Source of the DNA: Mycobacterium sp. JS623
Lineage (GTDB): Bacteria; Actinomycetota; Actinomycetes; Mycobacteriales; Mycobacteriaceae
Length of the DNA stretch: 64,000 nucleotides
Assembly (NCBI RefSeq): GCF_000328565.1
Contig: NC_019966.1
Coordinates: forward strand, 1,674,001 to 1,738,000
Direction: 5' to 3'
This document shows positions 46,238 through 54,574 of this stretch, in pieces; the stretch's first letter is position 1, and each line of letters opens with the position of its first letter. Under the pieces are notes generated by a model. The model had not been told where the DNA came from and made no database searches. It saw nothing but the letters and a program-made list of their open reading frames with translations. The position numbers and the translations under genes are program-made.

Positions 46238-47608
46238 TCAGCATCCTTCGCGTCGGATGCTTGTTTGACGGCTACTTCTGACGGCAACAACGCCGAGCAC
46301 CTGCGCCTGTGTCCGTGCTCGTAGGTGTGTGATTACAGAGGTGAGGGAGCTGCGCTCACCGAGCGAAAATCTCCTCTTAAGCAGGGTGTCCGGGGTTCGA
46401 TCCCCCGCTGGCCCTCCAGATTGAAATGATGCATTGATGACAACAGATTCGGCCATTGACGGCTGATTCTGACGGCTACGGCCGCTGTCATCAGCAGACA
46501 CGAGCAGCGCTCGACCCACGCGGTCGAGCGCTGTTTGTTGGGCGCCGACGTCGCCGTGCTGATACAGCTGTTGGGTCGTAGTGATGTGGGCGTGGCCGAG
46601 GATCAGCTGGGCGTCGCGGGTGGGAACACCGAAGTTCTTGAGCAGCGTGGCCGCGGTGTGGCGCAGATGGTGCAGCTTGATGCGACGCAGTCCCGCCTGC
46701 TCACGTAGTCGCTGGAACACGCGCACGAAGTTGCGCGGCCACAGCGGCGTGCCTTCATCGCTGAGAAAGACAAGATCGGACTCGGTGGCGATGTCCGCGC
46801 TTGCGGCCTGATGCTGGCGCAAGGCATCGCGAACGGGCGCGAGCAGTGGCAAGTCGCGCTTGCCGGCGTTGGTCTTCACCGGCCCGAGGTAAATCTGGCC
46901 GCGGACTTGCTGGAGTTGCTGGCGGATGTGCAGTTGGTGTTGGTCCCAGTCGATATCGCTCCACCGCAAGCCGAGCACTTCGCCACGGCGCATGCCGTAG
47001 AGGGTCAAGAGTAAGAACGCCGCATACAACCGTTCGCGCCGGGCGGCAGCCAGGAACCGTCCCGCTTCGGCCACCGTCCACGGTGTGATGTCGTTGCGCT
47101 CCCAGCGTGGCAGTGACGCCAGGCGAGCGACGTTCCTCGGGATGAGGTCTTCACGCATGGCCCGCGTCAGGGCCGCGCTCAGCACTTTTCGAGCTGAGCG
47201 GACGGTGTGCACTGAATGGCCGTTCGCGAGCTGTTGGTTCAAGATCTGCTGGAGTGTGGTGACGGAAAGTTGCGTCAGTGACTGCGCGCCGAGCCACGGC
47301 TTGAGGTGGACACGGATGACGGATTCATAGCCTTCGAGGGTTTTCGGACGCAGAGTTATTGGCGTGACCTCGCGCATCCAATAGTCGAGATATTGGGCGA
47401 TGGTCCACGACCGATCAGCCGCGGGTATACCCCGTTCGGCCGCGGCCATTTGGGCAGTAAGCTTCGCTTTCGCGTCGTGCGACGACGTGCCATAGACCCG
47501 AATTCGACGACGTTTGCCGCTCGCGGTTGGTAGGTAGGCAGCGCCTTCCCAACGTCCATCCTTCCGGCGATAGACTGTGCCCTCACCAGTTGCCCGTCGT
47601 CCCGTCAT
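46238..47608 (-). CDS. Tyrosine recombinase (phage/ICE-type integrase)
   Basis: 456 residues from ATG 47608. A SAM-like arm-binding region (GEGTVYRRKDGRWEGAAYLPTASGKRRRIRVYG) is followed by a core-binding domain (TIAQYLDYWMREVTPITLRPKTLEGYESVIRVHL). The catalytic domain has Arg in YGMRRGEVLGLRW, HHLRHTAATLL (HxxR) and nucleophile Tyr in HITTTQQLYQHGD. The final 75 or so residues, including GGPAGDRTPDTLLKRRFSLGE, are translated across the tRNA-Lys core, so their functional worth is doubtful. The stop of the Xis-like gene overlaps its start, so the two are co-expressed. Confidence 0.9.
   Translation of the reverse strand: MTGRRATGEGTVYRRKDGRWEGAAYLPTASGKRRRIRVYGTSSHDAKAKLTAQMAAAERGIPAADRSWTIAQYLDYWMREVTPITLRPKTLEGYESVIRVHLKPWLGAQSLTQLSVTTLQQILNQQLANGHSVHTVRSARKVLSAALTRAMREDLIPRNVARLASLPRWERNDITPWTVAEAGRFLAAARRERLYAAFLLLTLYGMRRGEVLGLRWSDIDWDQHQLHIRQQLQQVRGQIYLGPVKTNAGKRDLPLLAPVRDALRQHQAASADIATESDLVFLSDEGTPLWPRNFVRVFQRLREQAGLRRIKLHHLRHTAATLLKNFGVPTRDAQLILGHAHITTTQQLYQHGDVGAQQTALDRVGRALLVSADDSGRSRQNQPSMAESVVINASFQSGGPAGDRTPDTLLKRRFSLGERSSLTSVITHLRARTQAQVLGVVAVRSSRQTSIRREGC
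46266..46285 (+). repeat. Arm-type integrase site pair B
   Basis: TGACGGC-N6-TGACGGC, 88 bp left of the tRNA-Lys core, same orientation as pairs A and C. Confidence 0.55.
46374..46418 (+). other. attP/att core: 3' half of tRNA-Lys(CTT)
   Basis: The 45 bases read like a tRNA from the anticodon loop (CTCTTAA) through 3' anticodon stem GCAGG, variable loop GTGTC, T-arm CGGGG-TTCGATC-CCCCG, acceptor strand CTGGCCC, discriminator T and CCA. The 5' neighbour does not pair, so there is no whole tRNA here. This is how tyrosine-integrase core sites that use tRNA genes look. Arm-type repeats on both sides suggest attP rather than attL or attR. Confidence 0.75.
46457..46476 (+). repeat. Arm-type integrase site pair C
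   Basis: TGACGGC-N6-TGACGGC, 38 bp right of the tRNA-Lys core and inside the 3' part of the tyrosine integrase ORF. Confidence 0.55.
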
Positions 47609-47940
47609 GCCGCGCCTCCGGTTTCGCTCAAAATCGAAACAAATCGCTCGAGTTCGGCTTGCGGCACTAGCCGGCGCCGACCAATGGTGACGGTGGTCAG
47701 GCGTTGCTGTTGAATCAGTCGGTAGAAGCTCCATCGGCTAATGCGGAGTTGTGCGCAGGCTTCCGGCACGGTGAGAAGGTTGCTCTCACTGCCTACCGTT
47801 GATGATGCTGCCAAAACCGCGGCGGAAAGTTGCCTCTCAAGCCATTGGTGATCGACCGGCTGGCCGTCAGATAGGCGAAGCGCTGTCTCGCCGAGGACGC
47901 GCAACAAGCGACGCGTATGGATATCAATGGCGGTGCTCAC
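47605..47940 (-). CDS. Helix-turn-helix excisionase-like protein
   Basis: 111 residues, GTG start overlapping the upstream stop. The C-terminal half LLTVPEACAQLRISRWSFYRLIQQQRLTTVTIGRRRLVPQAELERFV is a MerR/HTH_17-type excisionase domain; the N-terminal half is helical. Position directly before the integrase gene supports a role in controlling integration direction. Confidence 0.75.
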   Translation of the reverse strand: MSTAIDIHTRRLLRVLGETALRLSDGQPVDHQWLERQLSAAVLAASSTVGSESNLLTVPEACAQLRISRWSFYRLIQQQRLTTVTIGRRRLVPQAELERFVSILSETGGAA

Positions 47941-48608
47941 GCCGCTAGTCCTTCCTCTTCCACGGGTTTGGAAACTTCGCCTTCATCGTCAGGTTCGGGC
48001 TCAAGCTCTGCGGCCAAAGGAAACGGCCGAGGTACGTGCCGAAACCGACCATCGACCAGCCCCGTTTGTCGCAGTCGCACCGCGATCGCTTGCTCACTAA
48101 CCTCAAACAGTTGCGCAAGCTCGCTGGGATCTTGGATGCCGTTGCCCCAGGCTTGCTTTAAGAGTCGGCGTGGTACGAGGAGGCACCCGGCGAAGTAGTC
48201 AGCGGCTTGCTCCGCTTGAGCGACCGCGGTGATCCTTCGCGTCCCGCGGTACAGGATTGTCTGCCGTCCGTGGTCGATGATGTGTTTGAATTCGTGCGCC
48301 AGTGTGAACCTGCGGCGGGCCTGAGAGTCGGTCCGCGACAACTGAATCACCCATACCTGGTGATGTTTGTCCCAGAAGGTGGCGCCGGAGACCAGGCGGC
48401 CGGTGTAACCAACAGTCAGCTTCGGCAACTCGCTGATCAGTTCGGTGGGTACGGGACCAGTGACGATGCCATGGAGTTCGATCAGCTTGTTGGCCTGGAG
48501 TTCCGCAACGCGTAGTGCATCGGCGAAACTCACTTGAGCATGCACCGGGATGACGGCTCGGAGCTGCGCGAGCACACTCGTTGAGTACGATTGATCTTCT
48601 TGGTGCAT
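47937..48608 (-). CDS. ImmA/IrrE-type metallopeptidase
   Basis: 223 residues from ATG 48608 after AAAGGAG. HEFKH (residues 105-109) is the HExxH zinc motif in RRRFTLAHEFKHIIDHG, and AEQAADYFAGCLLVPRRLL supplies the third ligand. A C-terminal region resembles the HTH-like tail of the family (LAQLFEVSEQAIAVRLRQTGLV), then an acidic tail. In ICEBs1 the ImmA protease cleaves the ImmR repressor to release the element. The adjacent repressor gene fits the same design. Confidence 0.85.
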   Translation of the reverse strand: MHQEDQSYSTSVLAQLRAVIPVHAQVSFADALRVAELQANKLIELHGIVTGPVPTELISELPKLTVGYTGRLVSGATFWDKHHQVWVIQLSRTDSQARRRFTLAHEFKHIIDHGRQTILYRGTRRITAVAQAEQAADYFAGCLLVPRRLLKQAWGNGIQDPSELAQLFEVSEQAIAVRLRQTGLVDGRFRHVPRPFPLAAELEPEPDDEGEVSKPVEEEGLAA

Positions 48609-48660
48609 GGCGGTCTCCTTTCGTCCCAATTGGGAGGGCGTTAATTGTTGTGCTACATCG

Positions 48661-49050
48661 CTATTCGTCTTCTCCGTCGACCGGGCCTTCGTTCTGGTTA
48701 AAGCTGATGCCGTACTTACGGGCGACAGCGTTGAAGTGGGCTTCAATCTCTTGTCTTGCGTCGGCTGGCAGCGCCCGGTATTTCGTGCGGAGATAGGGCC
48801 GCATAGTCGGCAATTCCTTTGGTGGCACCCAACCGACGGTGGCAAAGAGGTCACTAGCTGGAATGCCGAGCACCTCGCCGATGACCTGCAAGCTTTCGGG
48901 CCGCGGGTTGGCGATCTGCCCCTGCTCGATGCGCCAGACGGTCCCGACATCGACACCGGCGCGGCGCGCAACTTCGGCGGTACTCAGACCAGCCTCCGCC
49001 CGCTTTGATGCAAGGAGATTGATGAGGTGAACTGTCTGCTCTGGCGTCAT
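48661..49050 (-). CDS. XRE-family repressor (ImmR-like)
   Basis: 129 residues from ATG 49050, preceded by AAGGGAG. HTH: INLLASKRAEAGLSTAEVARRAGVDVGTVWRIEQGQIANPRPESLQVIGEVLGI. The C-terminal part (TMRPYLRTKYRALPADARQEIEAHFNAVARKYGI) may be the oligomerisation and protease-target region. A TTGAA-N4-TTCAA box lies 53 bp upstream, and two more precede the transfer operon. It probably represses both itself and transfer genes. Confidence 0.85.
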   Translation of the reverse strand: MTPEQTVHLINLLASKRAEAGLSTAEVARRAGVDVGTVWRIEQGQIANPRPESLQVIGEVLGIPASDLFATVGWVPPKELPTMRPYLRTKYRALPADARQEIEAHFNAVARKYGISFNQNEGPVDGEDE

Positions 49051-49102
49051 TTCGGTTGTCTCCCTTATTATTTCCACTCATTTTCAATTGTACGCCTGGT
49101 CT

Positions 49103-49116
49103 TTGAATTCGTTCAA
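49103..49116. promoter_or_regulatory. TTGAA-N4-TTCAA operator box 1
   Basis: TTGAATTCGTTCAA lies upstream of the XRE repressor gene. The same arms and spacing recur at 54875 and 54910. It is a candidate autoregulatory site. Confidence 0.55.
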
Positions 49117-49214
49117 TGTCGATTGTCAATTTCACAACACGAAAGTTGTTGTGTAGGAGAGGATTTCCTACGTCGGCGATGGGCGAGCAGGCAGTCGCTA
49201 TGTTGTGGCATCGG

Positions 49215-49835
49215 CTAGGATCGGCCGTCAAACAGCCACACGCCGCCGTCTGGCGACGGGACGACGTGAATATCCCCACCGAATACGAGATCTCGCCCGA
49301 GTTGGTCAGTATCGAAGCGAAGGTACGAACGCAGCGACTCTGGCAGGCGGTCAAGTTCGTGGTTGTAACCCAAGTCATCAATAAGCTGTTCGGCATAGGC
49401 AATAACTGAGTCGTAATGGCCCAGATATGCCTCCGTGAAGTCGTCGAACCGCTCCGACGCACCTTCGCTGACGTATACCCAGGCGGCAAAGGCATCGCCA
49501 TGCTCGTGGATGCCCTGAGCGATCCGCGCCACCCGGTCGATCGAGTCGTATTCGCCGATCCGGCAGACACCGAAGTCGTCGTAGTCGTGGATGGCGAATT
49601 CCTCAGCATCGGGCTGCCGAGACTGAGCCAACATGGCGTTGATGTCGGCATAGATGTCGGCCGGATCGCGCGCGGCGTCCATCCACTGTCCGTGCAAGAC
49701 GCCGTTGTTGTAGTCGCTGAGGCTGGCGACATAGATCCGTGGAGTTGGTCGGGGCTCAGTCTCGTGACCGCCCTGCAGCTCTGGGCTCGCGGAGGGTTCC
49801 TCGCCCGAATTGGTCTGTGGTTGTTTCTCATTCAT
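49215..49835 (-). CDS. ardA: ArdA-family antirestriction protein
   Basis: About 206 residues; start picked at ATG 49835 because AAAGGAGG is best spaced for it (49838 is also possible). PRIYVASLSDYNNGVLHGQWMDAARDPADIYADINAML is the ArdA N-domain signature, and the protein is highly acidic with many Asp and Glu (EEFAIHDYDDFGV). ArdA mimics bent DNA and blocks type I restriction enzymes when an element enters a new host. Confidence 0.88.
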   Translation of the reverse strand: MNEKQPQTNSGEEPSASPELQGGHETEPRPTPRIYVASLSDYNNGVLHGQWMDAARDPADIYADINAMLAQSRQPDAEEFAIHDYDDFGVCRIGEYDSIDRVARIAQGIHEHGDAFAAWVYVSEGASERFDDFTEAYLGHYDSVIAYAEQLIDDLGYNHELDRLPESLRSYLRFDTDQLGRDLVFGGDIHVVPSPDGGVWLFDGRS

Positions 49836-49881
49836 CATCACCTCCTTTCACCTGAGTTGATCGAGTCATTTGGTTTATGAG

Positions 49882-49935
49882 GGGCCGGTCGGGAAATGGA
49901 GAGCGCATAGCACTCGATCCACTTCCCGCCGGCCC
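49882..49935. other. Extended hairpin, candidate oriT or terminator
   Basis: GGGCCGGTCGGGAA (49882-49895) pairs with TTCCCGCCGGCCC (49923-49935) over 13 bp with one bulged T. Inner TGGA/TCCA bases extend it. It sits in the 125-bp gap between ardA and the RHH gene. Confidence 0.45.
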
Positions 49936-49947
49936 TGCACCAGAGGC

Positions 49948-49965
49948 GCTGACCGACAGGTCAGC
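49948..49965 (-). terminator. Hairpin at the end of the RHH gene
   Basis: GCTGACC-GACA-GGTCAGC, a perfect 7-bp stem, overlaps the stop codon of the minus-strand RHH gene. There is no T-tract, so terminator activity is tentative. Confidence 0.35.
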
Positions 49966-50290
49966 TCTCCGCGCCTTCGCCTCCTTTCTGGCCCCGGCGG
50001 ACTGGCCGGGCCGGTGCTTGATCGCCGCTGGCGAACAAGGTGGCGATAGCTGCCTGGCGGGCAGCGGCTTCACGCTCAATCTCGGCGCGTGCCGCGTCCG
50101 CCCTGCCGCGGAGTTCCGGATCGTCCTTCGCTCGAGCGATGTGCTCGGCGATGGCGACCTGGATCTCATCGGTGATAGTGCCCTTGCCCGGGCGCAGTCC
50201 AGCGATGAAGCTGAGCTGTGCATGGACGTCGGGGTTGAGCCGGATACCAAGGGTTTTGAAGCCCGTGGCCGACTCGTCCGCAATGGACAT
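49961..50290 (-). CDS. Ribbon-helix-helix-like small protein
   Basis: 109 residues from ATG 50290 after GGAGG. FKTLGIRLNPDVHAQLSFIAGLRPGKGTITDEIQVAIAEHI has the beta-helix-helix pattern of RHH DNA-binding proteins, followed by a charged coiled coil (RADAARAEIEREAAARQAAI). Such proteins act as plasmid regulators or relaxosome accessory factors. Confidence 0.6.
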   Translation of the reverse strand: MSIADESATGFKTLGIRLNPDVHAQLSFIAGLRPGKGTITDEIQVAIAEHIARAKDDPELRGRADAARAEIEREAAARQAAIATLFASGDQAPARPVRRGQKGGEGAES

Positions 50291-50373
50291 TGCGACCTCC
50301 TCGGTGCTGTGCGGCCGGTAAACGCGTTGTGCGCTTACGGGAACGACCGCATGACACCGACGAGGGCTGACCA

Positions 50374-51396
50374 TCATGCAGCCCGCTTGTCGGTTGATCG
50401 CGCGTTCGCAATCCGGGTTCTCGCCATAGCGGCGAACTCAGGACTGATCTCAATTCCGAGCCAGTCGCGCGCGAGTGCTTCCGCTGCGACGGCCGCCGTG
50501 CCGCTGCCGATGAATGGATCGAGGACCAATCCCGGCTCGCTGGGCGCGTCGCAGTCGCAAGTCGCCGCCAGCGCTGCCCGCATGGCAGTTCCGCCGATGG
50601 CGCGGATGACCCGTCGCCGCCACTGCAGCCGACAGACGCTGCAGCGGGCTTCCGGACATCCGGCCTCGATCGTCCGAGTCGCCAGAGTAAGCGGAAACGT
50701 GGCGTGGTGGGCGCCGCGGAAGCTGCTGGTGGCCAGTGTCCAGACGTCGCCAGGGTTCTTGCCCAGCGGATGGCCCACTCTGCCTCTGGCTTTGATGGCG
50801 TCAAGGCCAGTGGCGGTGTCGCTATTGGGTCCGCGCCAACCTTCGACTGGTCGGCGGACCGTGTACGGCCGCGTGATCCGTGATCGGTGCGGCACGCGTA
50901 TGGCGTCGAGGTCAAAGAAGTAGCGCGGCGCTTTGGTGAGAAGGTAAACGAACTCGTAGGTGCAGCTGAGCCGGTCCGTCACACTGATCGGCATCGGGTT
51001 CGGCTTGGCCCAGACGATCTTGTTGCGCACGATCCAGCCGGATGCTTGTAGCCGTAGTGCCAGCCGCTCGGGTGCCATGAGCAGGCTCTTGCGCGGTGCG
51101 CCCTGTGAGGGGTGCGTCGCATAGGTGTCACCAAGGTTGAGCCAGAAGCTGCCCGTCGGTACCAGGACGCGGTGAATCTCGTCAGAAACGGCGGCCAGTT
51201 TGTCGAGCCAGTCGTCGACGCTGCCCTCCAAACCGATCTGGCCGTCGGCGGCGTAGTCGCGCAGGCGGAAGTATGGCGGGCTGGTGAGGACCATGTCGAT
51301 GGAGGCGTCCGGTACTTCACGAAGGCGTTCGAGCGCGTCGCCGACGAGCAGCTCGCGGCGAGGGATGGGGGTTGTGGTTGTTCGGGGTTCGGTCAT
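50374..51396 (-). CDS. Site-specific DNA methyltransferase (N4-C/N6-A type)
   Basis: 340 residues. Catalytic TSPPY at residues 38-42 comes before the SAM-binding loop DPFIGSGTAA near residue 300, the permuted beta-type order. In between are target-recognition residues and an unusual Cys cluster (CPEARCSVCRLQWRR...CDCDAPSEPG) that could bind zinc. No restriction enzyme gene is adjacent, so it is an orphan methylase, perhaps protecting the element. ATG overlaps the previous stop. Confidence 0.88.
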   Translation of the reverse strand: MTEPRTTTTPIPRRELLVGDALERLREVPDASIDMVLTSPPYFRLRDYAADGQIGLEGSVDDWLDKLAAVSDEIHRVLVPTGSFWLNLGDTYATHPSQGAPRKSLLMAPERLALRLQASGWIVRNKIVWAKPNPMPISVTDRLSCTYEFVYLLTKAPRYFFDLDAIRVPHRSRITRPYTVRRPVEGWRGPNSDTATGLDAIKARGRVGHPLGKNPGDVWTLATSSFRGAHHATFPLTLATRTIEAGCPEARCSVCRLQWRRRVIRAIGGTAMRAALAATCDCDAPSEPGLVLDPFIGSGTAAVAAEALARDWLGIEISPEFAAMARTRIANARSTDKRAA

Positions 51397-52376
51397 AGAT
51401 CACCTCCTTTCTGCAGCAAGGCATTCAGTTGATTGGGCGCGACGATGCGGAACAGGGCGGCAGGCAGAGTGCGGTCACGCTCAATTGCCTTGTGAAGGTC
51501 GAGCCGCCGCCGCTCGGCCGTTCGCGGATCAGGGTGCGTCATACTCCAGACGACGAGCGGAAATCCGCCCTGCTCCTGCTCGATTCCGGTCCGTCGATAG
51601 GTCTCGTAGTCGCGGCATTTCTTGATGAGCGTGGGAATACTTTCGGTGCCGAGATCGATCTCGACGAACCATGGATGCACCAACTCGCTGTCGGTTGCGG
51701 TAGCGGTTTCGACGTACAGGTCGGCCTTCAGGATTTGGCGTGCGGCCCCGATGCCGGTGAATCGGCGCCACGATGCCGGCTCGACGGCGCATGCCACGAG
51801 TTCGAGCTGACCGTACCGGTCGGCCTCGATGAGCGACACGTGACTGTCCGCGATTGCCAGGCGATGGCTGACGAACCGCGCTGAGGGCCCGTAGACGCGT
51901 CGTGTGCGTCCCCCATGCAGCAGTTGGTTGCCGACGTCATCGAGGTAGTGCACCAGGCCTGCCGAACCGGCTCTCACACCGCCGACCCGTCGCTTCAGTG
52001 TGCCCAGGAGGCGGTGGTCGCGGAGACGAGCCATCGTTCGCCGAGCGATGCGAGAGCCGGAAACCGGCGCATGGTTGGCGAAGTGGAGCACTTCCACTTG
52101 CCGGACGGTGAGGAATTGGTGTTCATCGACCGAACGGAGAATGGCGAAGTCACGCTCATTGAGCCAGTTCGCCAGCTCGGCGATGTCGAGAGTTTTCATG
52201 CGTTGCATGCGACGCGGCTTGGCGGTTGTGGTGCCTGTATGGGCACCATCATTCGGAGCCATTAGGTCGTGGTTTAACGAGGTCAGAGGTGGTTTGTTAG
52301 TGGACGTGAACGGGTGTGGGATCGGGCGACCGGTAGGGCTGGCATCAGTGGTGTGGTTGTGTTCTTCCCTTTTCAT
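51393..52376 (-). CDS. Replication-relaxation family protein
   Basis: 327 residues. After about 60 low-complexity residues comes a winged helix (RDFAILRSVDEHQFLTVRQVEVLHFANHAPVSGSRIARRTMARLRDHRLLGTLKRRVGG), then a nuclease-like core (YVETATATDSELVHPWFVEIDLGTESIPTLIKKCRDYETYRRTG). This matches the 'Replic_Relax' family of actinobacterial plasmids and ICEs, thought to act in replication or DNA processing. An internal start (MKTLDIAEL) is possible. Both ends overlap neighbours. Confidence 0.75.
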   Translation of the reverse strand: MKREEHNHTTDASPTGRPIPHPFTSTNKPPLTSLNHDLMAPNDGAHTGTTTAKPRRMQRMKTLDIAELANWLNERDFAILRSVDEHQFLTVRQVEVLHFANHAPVSGSRIARRTMARLRDHRLLGTLKRRVGGVRAGSAGLVHYLDDVGNQLLHGGRTRRVYGPSARFVSHRLAIADSHVSLIEADRYGQLELVACAVEPASWRRFTGIGAARQILKADLYVETATATDSELVHPWFVEIDLGTESIPTLIKKCRDYETYRRTGIEQEQGGFPLVVWSMTHPDPRTAERRRLDLHKAIERDRTLPAALFRIVAPNQLNALLQKGGDL

Positions 52377-54574
52377 GTCTGTCTCCGTCGCCGTTTCGGC
52401 ACACCGACGTCATCTGCGCCGTCGGCAGTGCTTGCGCCACTGAGGAGCTCAGCGAAGCCAGCCTCAATTTCGTTGAGCGGCTGGCCGTAGCGTTCGCGGC
52501 TCAGTCGGCGAATCTCCTCGGGGTCGCTGGTGATCGGTGGTGGTGGATTCGTCACGCCTGAAGCCCACGGCTGGACGGCGTTGTCGCGGACGAGGCTGGC
52601 GTAGACGTGATGCGCCGGGAGCGTCGTGAAGTCCTCAACGCTCAAGACGGACTGCCCGGCCACCATTTCCTTGGCGTCACCAGGACGGAGCTGGAACCCG
52701 ATGCGTGAGCGGGCGTTGTTGCGGAAGGCGTCCAGCATGGCCGGCGGCAGCTGCTTCTCGTACTGGTGCGCCACGTGAAAGGCCGCGCCAAGGCTACGGG
52801 CCGTGGCTAAGGCGTCGCCCAAATCAGTTGGCAGCCGCAAATAGTCCTGCACCTCGTCGATGTAGACCATGACCGGTGTGCGCGTAGCTTCCGGCGTTCC
52901 GGCCCGTTCGCGAATGGCTTGCCAGAGTTCCGCCACGACGAGGGCACCGAGTAACTGTGCACTTTCGGGGCCAATGACACCCTTCTGGAGTGGCACGAGC
53001 AAGACTTTGTTCTCGTTCAAAACCTGGCGGATGTTGAACTTGGGCGAACGCTGCGCCAGCACTGCACGCAGCTGCTTGGAGAGCAGCGGCCGCAGCTTGT
53101 TACTCAATGGCGCAACGATGTTCGCGACCGCCTCCGGGGAGAGGCTGTCGAACCACTGCCAGAACGGTCCAGCGGCGAACGGATCGTCGCGCATTGCCCG
53201 CTGGGTCAGCGAGCGGCGAAAGCCGGGATTCGTCAGTATTAGCGGAATCATCGTCAGCGAGGCATCATCGCGCCGTACCAGAACATCAAGACAATTGCGC
53301 AGGATATCTGCAGACCGTGGGCCAAGGCTGTCACCGTAGATCGCTCTGAAGGTGCCAAACAGACTGTCGGCGACGACTTCCGGCGGACGGCCGTGGCGAT
53401 GACTGCTGTCGAGCGGGTTGATGCCGACCGGCGCTTCATCGAACGGATCGAGCACGACGATGTCTTGCTTGCGGTGTTCCGGTATGCGTTGCAGCAGGTC
53501 ACGGATCAGGTCTTTCGGCTCGATGACGACCACCGGCCGATTGGCTTCCATATCCTGGACGTTTAGGTTGAGTAGCAGCGTCGACTTGCCGACGCCGTTA
53601 GGACCAATGACCCACGTGTGGCGGAGCGCGTCCGTCACGTTGTAGGCAATAGTGCCCTGTGCCCCAGGCGCATTGGCCGTTGCGACCACCCGCTCACCCG
53701 TTTGCGCAGCCGTGCTGGGCAGAACTGGCTTTGGATGCTTCGGCGGTTGCCCGGGAAACGGCTCATCGCGATCGGAGAGCGGCCAGCCGGTCAGCCGAGC
53801 GACCTCGACGACGTTGAGCGGTTGCGACGGCATAAACATCGACCATGACGAACGCGGTGTGTTGAGGCGTTCGGCCTTCTCGCTCTTTAGTTTGAGGTGC
53901 ACGCCGGGCGCTTCGACCGTGCCGATGGCGGCCGCAAGGCCGAGCAGCAGTGTGCGGCGACGCTCGGCTGTCGTGGCGTGGACGCCGATCCGCACCGCGG
54001 CCTGAAAGCCATGTTGGCCGAGCTTCTCGATCAGAGCTTGCCTGCCATCTGGCCGATTTTCGGGCAGAACGCCGTGCAGCACTTTGGATATCACCGGTTG
54101 GCCGTCTCGGCTGGGCGTTGGTGGGCCGAGCCGCGGTTGCCGGCGTGGCCCGAGCACTACTTGGATAGCCAGCCGCTCCCCGCGCCCCACGGCCATGAGT
54201 GCATGCAGAATCGAGCGACCGGACGCGACAGGGTCAGACGGTTCGAGCGGCCGGTTGGTGGTTGTGAGCTGCAGGCGGCGGGCCGTGCTCATCTGTTCGC
54301 GATCAGCGGCCTCGAAACTGGTGACGATCGCGCCGTCAACGAGCTGCTGCACCGAGTGGCGGACCGGCTGGGCGTGCCGCAGTGGGCTCCCGACCAGATA
54401 CTCAACACCGGTGACGTCGGAGCGCGCTTCCAGGATCAGCTGCGGCGCGTGTTTCAACGCGGCCCAATAGCGCAGCAAGCCGAAAGCGGCAGCTTCCGAA
54501 AACGGTTGCGGCCAAAAGAACTGCTGCCACACCAGCGAATCGGCGGTGAGGGGGAGGTCGAGTTGATCAGTCAT
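52373..54574 (-). CDS. VirD4/HerA-like ATPase (DNA transfer coupling protein)
   Basis: 733 residues, ATG after GAGGAGG. The N-terminal 300 residues are uncharacterised. Walker A WVIGPNGVGKST is at about 321-332, VVVIEPKDLIRDLL follows, and Walker B is in PVMVYIDEVQDYLRLPTD. AFHVAHQYEKQLPPAMLDAFRNNARSRIGFQL is typical of TraG/VirD4-type motors with arginine finger. No membrane helix at the N-terminus is evident. It probably pumps element DNA during conjugation. It is co-transcribed with the genes on both sides. Confidence 0.82.
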   Translation of the reverse strand: MTDQLDLPLTADSLVWQQFFWPQPFSEAAAFGLLRYWAALKHAPQLILEARSDVTGVEYLVGSPLRHAQPVRHSVQQLVDGAIVTSFEAADREQMSTARRLQLTTTNRPLEPSDPVASGRSILHALMAVGRGERLAIQVVLGPRRQPRLGPPTPSRDGQPVISKVLHGVLPENRPDGRQALIEKLGQHGFQAAVRIGVHATTAERRRTLLLGLAAAIGTVEAPGVHLKLKSEKAERLNTPRSSWSMFMPSQPLNVVEVARLTGWPLSDRDEPFPGQPPKHPKPVLPSTAAQTGERVVATANAPGAQGTIAYNVTDALRHTWVIGPNGVGKSTLLLNLNVQDMEANRPVVVIEPKDLIRDLLQRIPEHRKQDIVVLDPFDEAPVGINPLDSSHRHGRPPEVVADSLFGTFRAIYGDSLGPRSADILRNCLDVLVRRDDASLTMIPLILTNPGFRRSLTQRAMRDDPFAAGPFWQWFDSLSPEAVANIVAPLSNKLRPLLSKQLRAVLAQRSPKFNIRQVLNENKVLLVPLQKGVIGPESAQLLGALVVAELWQAIRERAGTPEATRTPVMVYIDEVQDYLRLPTDLGDALATARSLGAAFHVAHQYEKQLPPAMLDAFRNNARSRIGFQLRPGDAKEMVAGQSVLSVEDFTTLPAHHVYASLVRDNAVQPWASGVTNPPPPITSDPEEIRRLSRERYGQPLNEIEAGFAELLSGASTADGADDVGVPKRRRRQT

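Noticed and set aside
46053..46268. 71-residue plus-strand ORF
   Set aside because: It is made of the arm-type and tandem repeats; its repeated LTATPDGYNTKYV-like peptide simply reflects the DNA repeats.
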